Positions 1 to 6,926 of a stretch of DNA of 12,239 nt are shown piece after piece. How positions within the stretch are numbered: the first letter of the stretch is position 1; the number at the start of each line of letters is the position of its first letter. The notes beneath the pieces were generated by a model. The model was not told the DNA's origin, ran no database searches, and saw only the letters and a list, made by a program, of their open reading frames with translations. The DNA is from Chitinophagaceae bacterium. GTDB taxonomy: Bacteria > Bacteroidota > Bacteroidia > Chitinophagales > UBA10324. Location of the stretch: assembly GCA_023251195.1 (NCBI GenBank), contig JAHEZG010000080.1, forward strand, positions 1-12,239. The letters run 5' to 3'. A program made the translations under genes and the position numbers.

Positions 1-383
1 GAGAATAACAATTGAACACAAACACAAAAAATTAAAACATTGTGAATATGGAAAACACCCGGATTGGTTTTTGAAAATTGAAAGTCTATTGCATAGGTTA
101 ATGATTGTAGTGGACGGTACAATTCAATATTTTTATCGAGCAACCATGCATCAGAAAAAAATATTTTATGTAAATCAAAATTTAAAAGAGGAGCTGCCTG
201 ATCAATTAAAATGATGCAATCGTCGTTATAAGAAAGATTAAATGAAAAAGTTTGCGCATATAAAATAAGTGGAACGACAATCAGAATAAATCGATAAAAA
301 ACACTCTGACTAAAATAATTAAGGAATGAATTATTTGTACTTAAGTCATTCTTTGTGATTTTTTGTTTTTTATCAAACGCCAT
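1..383 (-). CDS. Partial polytopic membrane protein, GT-C/TPR (TMTC-like) family, N-terminus only
   Basis: The gene starts at an ATG at 383 and stays open for 127 codons to the left edge, so only the N-terminus is present. Residues 1-27 are polar and basic, and residues 31-45 form a first membrane segment. An acidic pair (D54, D55) follows in the first extracytoplasmic loop, then the motifs YRPLQSLTYAIDF (89-101) and NPGVFHIHNVLIF (107-119), where a second membrane segment begins. An acidic pair after TM1, a YRP.-.LT motif and an NP..FH..N motif are the pattern I know from polytopic proteins that join a GT-C glycosyltransferase-like membrane domain to C-terminal TPR repeats. Catalysis and the TPR part cannot be seen here. 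The start lies 28 bases after the stop of the beta-barrel gene, so co-transcription is likely. There is no Shine-Dalgarno sequence, only an A-rich leader. The family call is by resemblance; that this is a coding N-terminus is fairly safe. Confidence 0.72.
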   Translation of the reverse strand, partial: MAFDKKQKITKNDLSTNNSFLNYFSQSVFYRFILIVVPLILYAQTFSFNLSYNDDCIILIDQAAPLLNFDLHKIFFSDAWLLDKNIELYRPLQSLTYAIDFQFSKTNPGVFHIHNVLIFCVCVQLLF

Positions 384-411
384 AATTTTTTTTATTTTTC
401 ACATTGGCATA

Positions 412-1230
412 TTATTTTTTGAATGTCGGCTTTTTTTTATTGTGATTCTTCTTAGTCTCCCCGAATTTGAAGGTATAACCAATGTGCGCATAAATTATAT
501 CGGTATAAGAATTATATGGAGTTGAAGAAGCATTTGACAAATCAACATTATCCGGATTATTGGGGTCGAAGGTTCCGGTGCCTGCCCAGTTTACAGTCCA
601 ATCTTTTATCTGGTCTTTGTTAAAGTAGGTGGCTCTACCTCCCCACATGTAGTCAACACCCAATTCAATACAACCTCTGCCTGCATCAATTAATATTCCC
701 GCACCACCACCGTATGCATAAGTTAAATCGTCAATAGCCTTTGCTGAATTAATAATGTTGTTGTCCTGATCGGCAGTGAAATATTTTTTTTCGGTTTCGT
801 CGGTTACGGTTGTCCGCGTGGAGAGATAATTTAATCCGCCGCTAACCTGAACAAATGGTTTTACATACGCAGTGGGGAAAACAAACCGTGTTTTAAAAAT
901 CCAGTTCGATAATCCGTTGGTTGTTTCTACTCCTAATTTTACAGGTATAGAACTGATAACAGTAGTTCCAGCCATCACCTGTAAATCATTTTCGATTATT
1001 TGTTTTTTTGTTCCCATCAGATTATAGTTGTATCCGATGCCGAGGTACAATGGAAAATCAGGATTTACTTTGAAAAGCAAATCCAAACCAAGCCCCAAAT
1101 GAAAATCATCGGTGTTATCGGCAAACGATGCCTGCGGTATTCCACCTAATAATGAAATATTGAAGTAGTGTTGTGCGTTCGAATTAACTGATACAATTAT
1201 GAAGGCGAGCAGTAGTAAACTTTTTTTCAT
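412..1230 (-). CDS. Outer-membrane beta-barrel protein with signal peptide
   Basis: This 272-residue protein has a signal peptide at residues 1-19 (MKKS, hydrophobic LLLLAFIIVSV, probable cleavage after SNA). It continues with alternating amphipathic strands and glycine- and aromatic-rich turns: HYFNISLLGGIP, LYLGIGYNYNL, VKPFVQVSGGLNYL, YAYGGGAGILIDAG, CIELGVDYMWGG and IIYAHIGYTFKFG. This is the look of the small outer-membrane beta-barrels (OmpA/PorT-like, 8-10 strands) common in Bacteroidota. A long polar loop (about 205-240, rich in N, D, T and W) probably faces outside. Residues 257-272 after the last strand form a lysine-rich tail (seven K), whereas many outer-membrane proteins end in an aromatic residue. 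It lies 78 bases after the T9SS gene and 28 bases before the partial membrane-protein gene, all on the same strand. Its ligand or role cannot be inferred. Confidence 0.8.
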   Translation of the reverse strand: MKKSLLLLAFIIVSVNSNAQHYFNISLLGGIPQASFADNTDDFHLGLGLDLLFKVNPDFPLYLGIGYNYNLMGTKKQIIENDLQVMAGTTVISSIPVKLGVETTNGLSNWIFKTRFVFPTAYVKPFVQVSGGLNYLSTRTTVTDETEKKYFTADQDNNIINSAKAIDDLTYAYGGGAGILIDAGRGCIELGVDYMWGGRATYFNKDQIKDWTVNWAGTGTFDPNNPDNVDLSNASSTPYNSYTDIIYAHIGYTFKFGETKKNHNKKKPTFKK

Positions 1231-1240
1231 GACTATTTTT

Positions 1241-1259
1241 TTTGCGCATTAATCGCAAA
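1241..1259. repeat. Inverted repeat (6-bp arms) just upstream of the beta-barrel start
   Basis: The arms TTTGCG and CGCAAA flank a 7-base centre (CATTAAT, which contains the palindrome ATTAAT). The repeat ends ten bases before the ATG of the beta-barrel gene at 1230. It is not followed by a T-tract in the minus-strand direction, so it does not look like a terminator for the upstream T9SS gene. It could be a leader hairpin or an operator. Short arms in AT-rich DNA can also arise by chance. Confidence 0.3.
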
Positions 1260-1308
1260 TCATGCCAAAGGAAAATGATTCGGGAAACAATGCGGAATAA
1301 AAATGAAA

Positions 1309-3429
1309 CTACATTTTGATAAACGATTTCCGTTCAATCATTCCGGAAACTATCAATTCAATTATGTACTGACCGGAATAAAAATTTTCAATGTCAATAT
1401 TCAGTTCTTTATCGCTCACTTCTTTTTTCAAAATAATTCTTCCAACCACATTAGTAATTATTATTTCAGAAATATTCTGGTTTGAAGAAACTGTTAAGTA
1501 ATCATTTGCCGGATTAGGGAAAACAGAAAATTGCAAGTCATTAATATTTATTACATTATTTAAACCTGAAACAAAAACATAATCGCCAATCCAATTCACC
1601 TGAACTTCATTGCCAGTACTTGTAATAATTTTTGCATCAGTAATTGTAAAATTTTCTAAAGCAGTAACAACACCAGACGGAATTAAGAAATCAAATTCAG
1701 CTACCGCACCTTGCCCGTTTAATCCCAATTGATTTTCGCGTACAAAAACTAAATTGATTTTTCCGTTGCCTGATTTTTTCCAATTGATAAAACCAGTGTT
1801 GTTATTCAGCCATCCATTTCCAATTGCATTCAATGAAGCATTATCAATTATGGCATTGTTAAAAGTGAGTTCAACAGCAACACCATAAATATCAGCCAGA
1901 TTATTTCCGCCATCAGTTAAACTGATTGTGCCATGCAATAAATTTCCGGCAGCAACTGTGTCTTCAATAAATTGAACAGTGAGGTCTGGCAAACTTCTGT
2001 CGTTAATATGATTGGGCTCTTCAAATTTCAAATGTGTTAATCCATTATTAATTGTTACTGCATCTAAATCTGTTGTATCAACTATTCCATCACCATTGCA
2101 ATCAGCATGTTTGTGATTAATTCCTGACAGAAAATAATTAGTCCAATCAGCACAATACTGACCAACCCAATTAGTAGTAGCTGCAGTTCGTGATGCACCT
2201 GTTTCACCATACGCCAAACCAATTGATAACACATCATATGGATTAACAACTAAATCATCATTGGCATCACCGGGCCAAACAGTATCAGACGGACAGGTAT
2301 TTACATATAACTGGTAAGTGTAAGATTGAATTCCAAGGTAGGGGCAATTGTCATCCAACACAGTTAAAGTAATTAAGTATGGATTGGATGAAACATCTGC
2401 AATGGATGGCGTCCAGTAAAAAGTAGCAACAGGATTCAATCCGCCCGAAACAGAAATGGATGCACTGCTTATTAAAGAATCATAAGAAACAGATAATTGC
2501 TGTGCAACATCTGCATCAGAACTATTAGCTGAAAAAGATATAGTTTGATTCGCACAAATGTTTGAAATGAAATTTGATGTTCCATTTATTCCTGTGAGTT
2601 GAGGTAAATTATTTGCTCCATTTATAACCATGCATTGAATATCGCGCATTACATATCCGATTAAACTTCCATTCCTGTATTCTGAAACTTTTACAGCCAT
2701 AACAAAAACCTGCAATTGATCTGGTGTGGCTGTAATAACACCTGAATTATTATTTATTGAAATTGCAGTTGAAGATGAAAACGGATTTAAGTAAGAAAAA
2801 GGAACATTATAAATAACAGGAATTGTACTCATATCCAAAGCAGTTTGAAATTCAAAAGTTAGTGAGTCACCATCATTTTCTGTTGCTGAATAATTTAACG
2901 ACACCGGTTGGTTCGCATACAAAATCATTACCGCATCGTTATTAAATTGAGGTGAGTTATTTATAACAAGATTGGTATTATCGAGCAAGGCTTCTACCCG
3001 AAATCCTGTTGATGAAGGGGTCATCAAAGTTGATATAGAACCATTGCGGCAACAATCTTCATACGACATTTTCCAACTATCACTTGATGGAAGAGTAACT
3101 GTATCTTTGTATGAATATAATTTATAGGAAGGTAATGATCCCCCATTGCAACTTGATTGATTTGCACTTGAAGCACAAATCAGATTTAATTGCTGTGGAA
3201 TTCCAATGAGATTTACAGTTGTATTAAAAGTAAAAAAGGTACTTAGTGATGCTATTTCAATATTGGCATTATTAGAAGGAATTATCCCCTGGCAATCCGC
3301 TATCAGTTCAAGCGTGATTTCATAATCATTTCCAGTAATCCATTTGTATGTTATGCTGCCTCCGGCTATATGTGAGGCACTAACATTTATTGAAATTAGA
3401 CAAAGTGCAACAAGTAAAAATTTTTTCAT
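1309..3429 (-). CDS. T9SS-exported surface protein with dockerin-like and cohesin-like domains
   Basis: This 706-residue protein is predicted to cross the inner membrane by a signal peptide (1-18, cleavage near VSA) and the outer membrane by the type IX system. Residues 19-130 start with SHIAGGSITYKW and include SYEDCCRNGSIS (122-133), a motif pair seen in large Bacteroidota secreted adhesin-like proteins. Residues about 160-375 resemble two cadherin/Ig-like modules (ENDGDSLTFEF; then FYWTPSIADV). Residues 388-399 and 443-454 each match the dockerin calcium loop exactly (D-x-N-x-D-x3-N/D-x2-D), but 43 residues separate them. Residues 482-622 resemble a cohesin or carbohydrate-binding beta-sandwich (YGVAVELTFNNAIID, GAVAEFDFLIP). 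Residues 634-706 are a type A sorting domain (FSVFPNPANDYLTV, then SGQYIIELIVSG, ending SFIKM). The stop is TAG. No enzymatic domain is visible, so an adhesive or structural role is the best inference. Confidence 0.88.
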   Translation of the reverse strand: MKKFLLVALCLISINVSASHIAGGSITYKWITGNDYEITLELIADCQGIIPSNNANIEIASLSTFFTFNTTVNLIGIPQQLNLICASSANQSSCNGGSLPSYKLYSYKDTVTLPSSDSWKMSYEDCCRNGSISTLMTPSSTGFRVEALLDNTNLVINNSPQFNNDAVMILYANQPVSLNYSATENDGDSLTFEFQTALDMSTIPVIYNVPFSYLNPFSSSTAISINNNSGVITATPDQLQVFVMAVKVSEYRNGSLIGYVMRDIQCMVINGANNLPQLTGINGTSNFISNICANQTISFSANSSDADVAQQLSVSYDSLISSASISVSGGLNPVATFYWTPSIADVSSNPYLITLTVLDDNCPYLGIQSYTYQLYVNTCPSDTVWPGDANDDLVVNPYDVLSIGLAYGETGASRTAATTNWVGQYCADWTNYFLSGINHKHADCNGDGIVDTTDLDAVTINNGLTHLKFEEPNHINDRSLPDLTVQFIEDTVAAGNLLHGTISLTDGGNNLADIYGVAVELTFNNAIIDNASLNAIGNGWLNNNTGFINWKKSGNGKINLVFVRENQLGLNGQGAVAEFDFLIPSGVVTALENFTITDAKIITSTGNEVQVNWIGDYVFVSGLNNVININDLQFSVFPNPANDYLTVSSNQNISEIIITNVVGRIILKKEVSDKELNIDIENFYSGQYIIELIVSGMIERKSFIKM

Positions 3430-3565
3430 GGTTACTTTTTTTTGAAGTTTAAAATTCCGACGATGAATATAGCAATACTCCTATATCACATGCCCCTTAT
3501 TTTTATTCTGTTTCTTACGCGGTATAAAAAGTCCTTTTATTTTTACCAAACAAATAAACACAAAT

Positions 3566-3964
3566 ATGGGAATGATGAAAGAATTTAAGGAGTTCGCCAT
3601 GCGCGGAAGCCTTGTTGACACTGCAGTAGCTTTTGTAATGGGTGCTGCATTTGGTAAAATAGTATCAGCGTTTGTTGATGGAATGGTAATGCCTGTGGTT
3701 GGGATGATTGCAAGTGGTCAGGATTTCTCTCAGCTCAGGTTTGTATTGAAAGAAGCCGTGGGCGATAAACCGGAAGTTGCCATTATGTATGGTTCATTTC
3801 TTACTGTGGTACTCGACTTTATCATTGTTGCATTTGCAGTGTTCATGGTCATTAAAGCATTAAATGCTTCAAAGAAAAAGGAAGCAGATGCACCAGCACC
3901 ACCACCAGCACCAAGCAATGAAGAGAAGTTATTAATGGAAATACGCGATGCATTGAAAAAATAA
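3566..3964 (+). CDS. mscL: Large-conductance mechanosensitive channel MscL
   Basis: MscL is a homopentameric inner-membrane channel that opens under high membrane tension and releases solutes during hypo-osmotic shock. The 132 residues align almost without gaps to the E. coli protein: N-terminal amphipathic helix with KEFKEFAMRG (5-14), TM1 (about 15-46) with GAAFGKIV, periplasmic loop (about 48-72), TM2 (about 73-97) with LDFIIVAFAVFMVIK, a proline/alanine linker (AP-rich, 108-116), and the C-terminal bundle helix EEKLLMEIRDALKK. In the ungapped alignment the hydrophobic gate positions L19, G22 and V23 of E. coli are T19, A22 and F23 here, an unusual set, while K31 is retained. Starts at 3566, 3572 and 3575 are in frame; 3566 gives the family's usual length before KEF. 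It is divergent from the T9SS gene (136 bases between starts) and followed by its own terminator. Confidence 0.97.
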   Translation: MGMMKEFKEFAMRGSLVDTAVAFVMGAAFGKIVSAFVDGMVMPVVGMIASGQDFSQLRFVLKEAVGDKPEVAIMYGSFLTVVLDFIIVAFAVFMVIKALNASKKKEADAPAPPPAPSNEEKLLMEIRDALKK

Positions 3965-3972
3965 TTAACTAA

Positions 3973-4017
3973 AAAAAAATCCCGGATTTTTATTTCATAA
4001 ACATCCGGGATTTTTTT
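3973..4017 (+). terminator. Intrinsic terminator of mscL
   Basis: A 15-bp stem (3973-3987 paired with 4003-4017) has the GC-rich core ATCCCGGAT/ATCCGGGAT, a 15-base loop, and arms that end in an A-tract and a T-tract. It begins eight bases after the mscL stop codon. The symmetrical A and T tracts mean it could also stop transcription coming from the right. Confidence 0.93.
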
Positions 4018-4176
4018 ATTGACAAATATCTAACATCAATTTTTAAGCACCGATTAACCAAAACCGATTTTATAATCATCCTTTCAATAAAATCTATAAG
4101 CATAAAATTCAATCGTTTTTTTACATTCGTTAATTGAAATTTGATTTCATAACAAGGGTATATAACGAATGTTTGA

Positions 4177-6087
4177 ATGAATGAATCGACAGAAATAAAT
4201 TCAGAAAAAAAAACAATTAATAAACAGCCCTACAAAATTGCAAGCCTTATTGCTTGTGCATTATTATTTTTTATACTGCCGATTGCGAGTCTTCAGGTAG
4301 GCATTCCAGGCGATGAACCCATTGACGCACAATATGGAATTGCTTCATTAAATTTTTATAAAAGTTTTGGAAAAGACACTTCATTCGTAAATCTAACTGC
4401 ATTAAACCATCAAACATTTCCATATCAAAAATATTATGGTGCCCTGTTTGAAACCTACAGCATTTTTATTGCAAATTTATCCGGCACACCGTTGTATAAA
4501 ACGCGTCATGTTCTTATTGCCATTTGTGGTGCATTAATTATATTATTAACAGCTTTGTTTGTTGCAGAATTATCCGGGTGGAGGCCCGCGTTTATTTCAG
4601 TTTTATTACTTGCATCCTCCCCTACTTTCATTGGCAATAGTTATTTTAATTCGAAAGATATTCCGATGGCGATGGGGTTTATACTTGCCATGTATTTTTT
4701 TGTAAAACTCATAAAGCAATTACCGCATTATCATAAAACAACCATTGCCGGATGCATCGCCGGCATAGCCTGTACAATTGGTGTCAGAATCGGTGGTTTA
4801 ATGTTACTTGGATATCTTGTTGTTTTTCTGCTTTATTACATTGCTGATAATGATTCTATCAGAAATCAGCTATTAGCATCTGTTAAAAAAAGTTTTATCC
4901 TTTTTTTTCTGATCCTTTTTATCTGTATAACCGGATTCTTACTTGGTTTGTTTTCTTATCCGAATTTTTTTCTTCATGGTATGCATCACATCAGCGAATC
5001 CATGGCGGTTGCAAAAAAATTTCCAATAAAAATTCTGATGCTGTTTCGCGGAGAAATGATTTATGCCAACGAAATTGGCTGGGACTATTTACCGGTTTGC
5101 ATGGGGCTTACATTTCCGCTTACAGTTATTGCAGGTTTTATTTTCTACTTCATAAATTTTATAAAAAATATAAAAAAAATTTCGTGGCAGCAATTCATTT
5201 TAGTTTATAGTGTATTGTTTCTATTCGTTTATATAATCATCACTCATCAATATATATACAATGGTTGGCGACATGTTTTATTTATATATCCGGTTATTGT
5301 TTCAATGGCTGCCATTGCCTTTATTGAAATATATTCAGAAGTAAAAAAATATTTATTTCGAGCATTGCTATTGCTATTTTTTTTCGGAATGTCGTTAAAA
5401 ACAGTTTTTTGGATGTATGTAAATCATCCATATGAATACATTTACTTTAACGAATTAGCAGGAGGAGTAAAAGGTGCTTATGGAAATTATGATACCGACT
5501 ACCAGCAACTCGCCGCATCTGAATCATATAACTGGTTATTAAATTCGAAAGTTTTTAAAAGTGATTCAGCGAAAAATAAAATTCTGCTTACAAATAATAT
5601 TGCGTTAATGTGTGCCGATAAAATAGCTGCGGCTCCACTTGAAATAATGGAGTCAAGTTTTTTAAGAATGAATTACCGGCCAATGAATTATGCAATTCTT
5701 TCATCCATTTATCTGGATAAAACAATCATGAATAATTTCTATCCTCCAAAAGGAGTAATTCATTCGGTATATGTTGATGGTGCACCGATTTCAGTTGTGA
5801 TTAAAAGAGAAAATGATTTTCTGTTAAAAGGTAAATTTTATTTTGATCATTCAAATTTAGATTCAGCTTTTATTTATCTTTTAAAAGCCTATAACTATGA
5901 TGAAAATGATTTCAGGGTATGGCCTTCGCTTGGGCACTGTTACTATTTAAAAGGCTATTCCAATCTTGCCATTGATATTGTAAATCGATATCTGCATTAT
6001 TTTCCTGATGATGTTATGGGCAAAAGGGAATTGGAATTCATTCATGCAAAAGCAGACAGTGCTACAAACAGTTCCAGTGTAAATTAA
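4177..6087 (+). CDS. Family-39-like GT-C glycosyltransferase, polytopic, with short TPR-like tail
   Basis: This 636-residue inner-membrane protein has about ten hydrophobic segments between residues 20 and 410. Enzymes of the PMT/ArnT (GT39) type move a sugar from a polyprenyl-phosphate donor to a protein or lipid on the outer face of the membrane. Supporting motifs are the acidic pair D46-E47 (PGDEPIDAQYG) in the first extracytoplasmic loop, FPYQKYYGALFE (81-92), FNSKDIPMA (157-165), GVRIGG (202-207) and YNGWRHVLFIYP (361-372). HPYEYIYFNELAGG (417-430) followed by D439-Y recalls a conserved region after the last membrane segment in this group. Residues about 560-612 form one or two TPR-like helix pairs (AFIYLLKAYNYDENDFRVWP, then LGHCYYLKGYSNLAIDI). 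Donor and acceptor are unknown. It stands alone between mscL and the convergent map gene, 36 bases from map's stop. The start lacks a Shine-Dalgarno sequence; no better start is seen. Confidence 0.85.
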   Translation: MNESTEINSEKKTINKQPYKIASLIACALLFFILPIASLQVGIPGDEPIDAQYGIASLNFYKSFGKDTSFVNLTALNHQTFPYQKYYGALFETYSIFIANLSGTPLYKTRHVLIAICGALIILLTALFVAELSGWRPAFISVLLLASSPTFIGNSYFNSKDIPMAMGFILAMYFFVKLIKQLPHYHKTTIAGCIAGIACTIGVRIGGLMLLGYLVVFLLYYIADNDSIRNQLLASVKKSFILFFLILFICITGFLLGLFSYPNFFLHGMHHISESMAVAKKFPIKILMLFRGEMIYANEIGWDYLPVCMGLTFPLTVIAGFIFYFINFIKNIKKISWQQFILVYSVLFLFVYIIITHQYIYNGWRHVLFIYPVIVSMAAIAFIEIYSEVKKYLFRALLLLFFFGMSLKTVFWMYVNHPYEYIYFNELAGGVKGAYGNYDTDYQQLAASESYNWLLNSKVFKSDSAKNKILLTNNIALMCADKIAAAPLEIMESSFLRMNYRPMNYAILSSIYLDKTIMNNFYPPKGVIHSVYVDGAPISVVIKRENDFLLKGKFYFDHSNLDSAFIYLLKAYNYDENDFRVWPSLGHCYYLKGYSNLAIDIVNRYLHYFPDDVMGKRELEFIHAKADSATNSSSVN

Positions 6088-6123
6088 TCAGGATAAAATA
6101 GTAAAAAGTTTTGCAATTAGCTA

Positions 6124-6912
6124 TTAATAGATTGTAACCAGCCGTGTTTTCTCTTCAATATATTTAAATGTAGTCAGAATTTCGGTTCGGTCTTTCAATA
6201 CAGCAACTGTGTGTTCAAAGTGAGCTGAGGGTTTGTTATCCTGTGTATAAATGGTCCATCCGTCAGAAGCTTCTGAAACATTTTTTTTGCCCATGTTTAT
6301 CATTGGTTCAATGGCAATAACTAATCCGGGAAGCAGCTTCGGACCATTACCTCGTTTTCCGAAATTCGGAACCTCAGGGTCTTCGTGTAATTTTTTTCCT
6401 ACACCGTGGCCAACCAGTTCACGCACTACACCATAACCATTTTTTTCAGCATGATCTTGCACGGCAAAAGAAATATCGCCGATTCGGTTACCATATTTTG
6501 CTTTTTCTACGCCAAATGCTAAACACTCTTGAGTAATTCGCAATAAATTTTTTACTTCATCATTTATTTCACCAACTGCAAAAGTGTAAGCACTATCGCC
6601 GACAAATCCATTCAACACAGTTCCGCAGTCTACGGAAACTATATCGCCTTCTTTTAAAATTTTATTGTTCGATGGAATGCCATGAACCACCTCTTCGTTA
6701 ACTGAAATGCAAAGTGAAGCAGGAAATTTACGATACCCTTTAAAAGCTGGTGTAGCATTATTGTCGCGAATAAACTCTTCGGCAATTTCATCCAATCGTT
6801 GAGTAGAAATTCCGGGTTGAATAAACCCGGCAACTTCTGCTAAAGTTTTTGAAACCAGAATACAACTCTCCCGAATCAGACCTATCTCTTCATCGGTTTT
6901 GTAGTAAATCAT
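6124..6912 (-). CDS. map: Methionine aminopeptidase, type I
   Basis: This cytosolic metalloprotease removes the initiator methionine from nascent proteins whose second residue is small. The 262 residues match the usual type Ia length of about 260. All five di-metal ligands are visible: D95 (VSVDCG), D106 (FVGDSAYTF), H169 (LVGHGVG), E202 (AIEPMI) and E233 (HFEHTVAV). The substrate-binding histidine is H77 (VVHGIP). It follows secY after 14 bases, so the two are probably one transcript. A map gene after secY is the normal order in Bacteroidota, but infA and rpmJ should come next and are missing: the neighbour is instead a convergent glycosyltransferase gene. No terminator hairpin is evident in the 36-base gap beyond its TAA stop. 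Confidence 0.97.
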   Translation of the reverse strand: MIYYKTDEEIGLIRESCILVSKTLAEVAGFIQPGISTQRLDEIAEEFIRDNNATPAFKGYRKFPASLCISVNEEVVHGIPSNNKILKEGDIVSVDCGTVLNGFVGDSAYTFAVGEINDEVKNLLRITQECLAFGVEKAKYGNRIGDISFAVQDHAEKNGYGVVRELVGHGVGKKLHEDPEVPNFGKRGNGPKLLPGLVIAIEPMINMGKKNVSEASDGWTIYTQDNKPSAHFEHTVAVLKDRTEILTTFKYIEEKTRLVTIY

Positions 6913-6926
6913 ATTCTTAAAATAAT

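Noticed and set aside
3430..3565. Promoters for the divergent T9SS gene and mscL
   Set aside because: Several near matches to TAnnTTTG exist in this AT-rich stretch (for example TATTTTTA near 3539), but none has a TTG box about 19 bases away.
4018..4176. Small RNA or promoter before the glycosyltransferase gene
   Set aside because: No stem-loop with a T-tract and no consensus promoter pair was found. TACATTCG at 4122-4129 lacks an upstream TTG at suitable spacing, and the GAATGAATGAAT run at the start codon is simple sequence.
6088..6123. Possible bidirectional terminator between the convergent glycosyltransferase and map genes
   Set aside because: Only weak AT-only symmetry is present (CTATTAATAG flanked by CAAT and ATTG), with no GC-rich stem and no proper T-tract.
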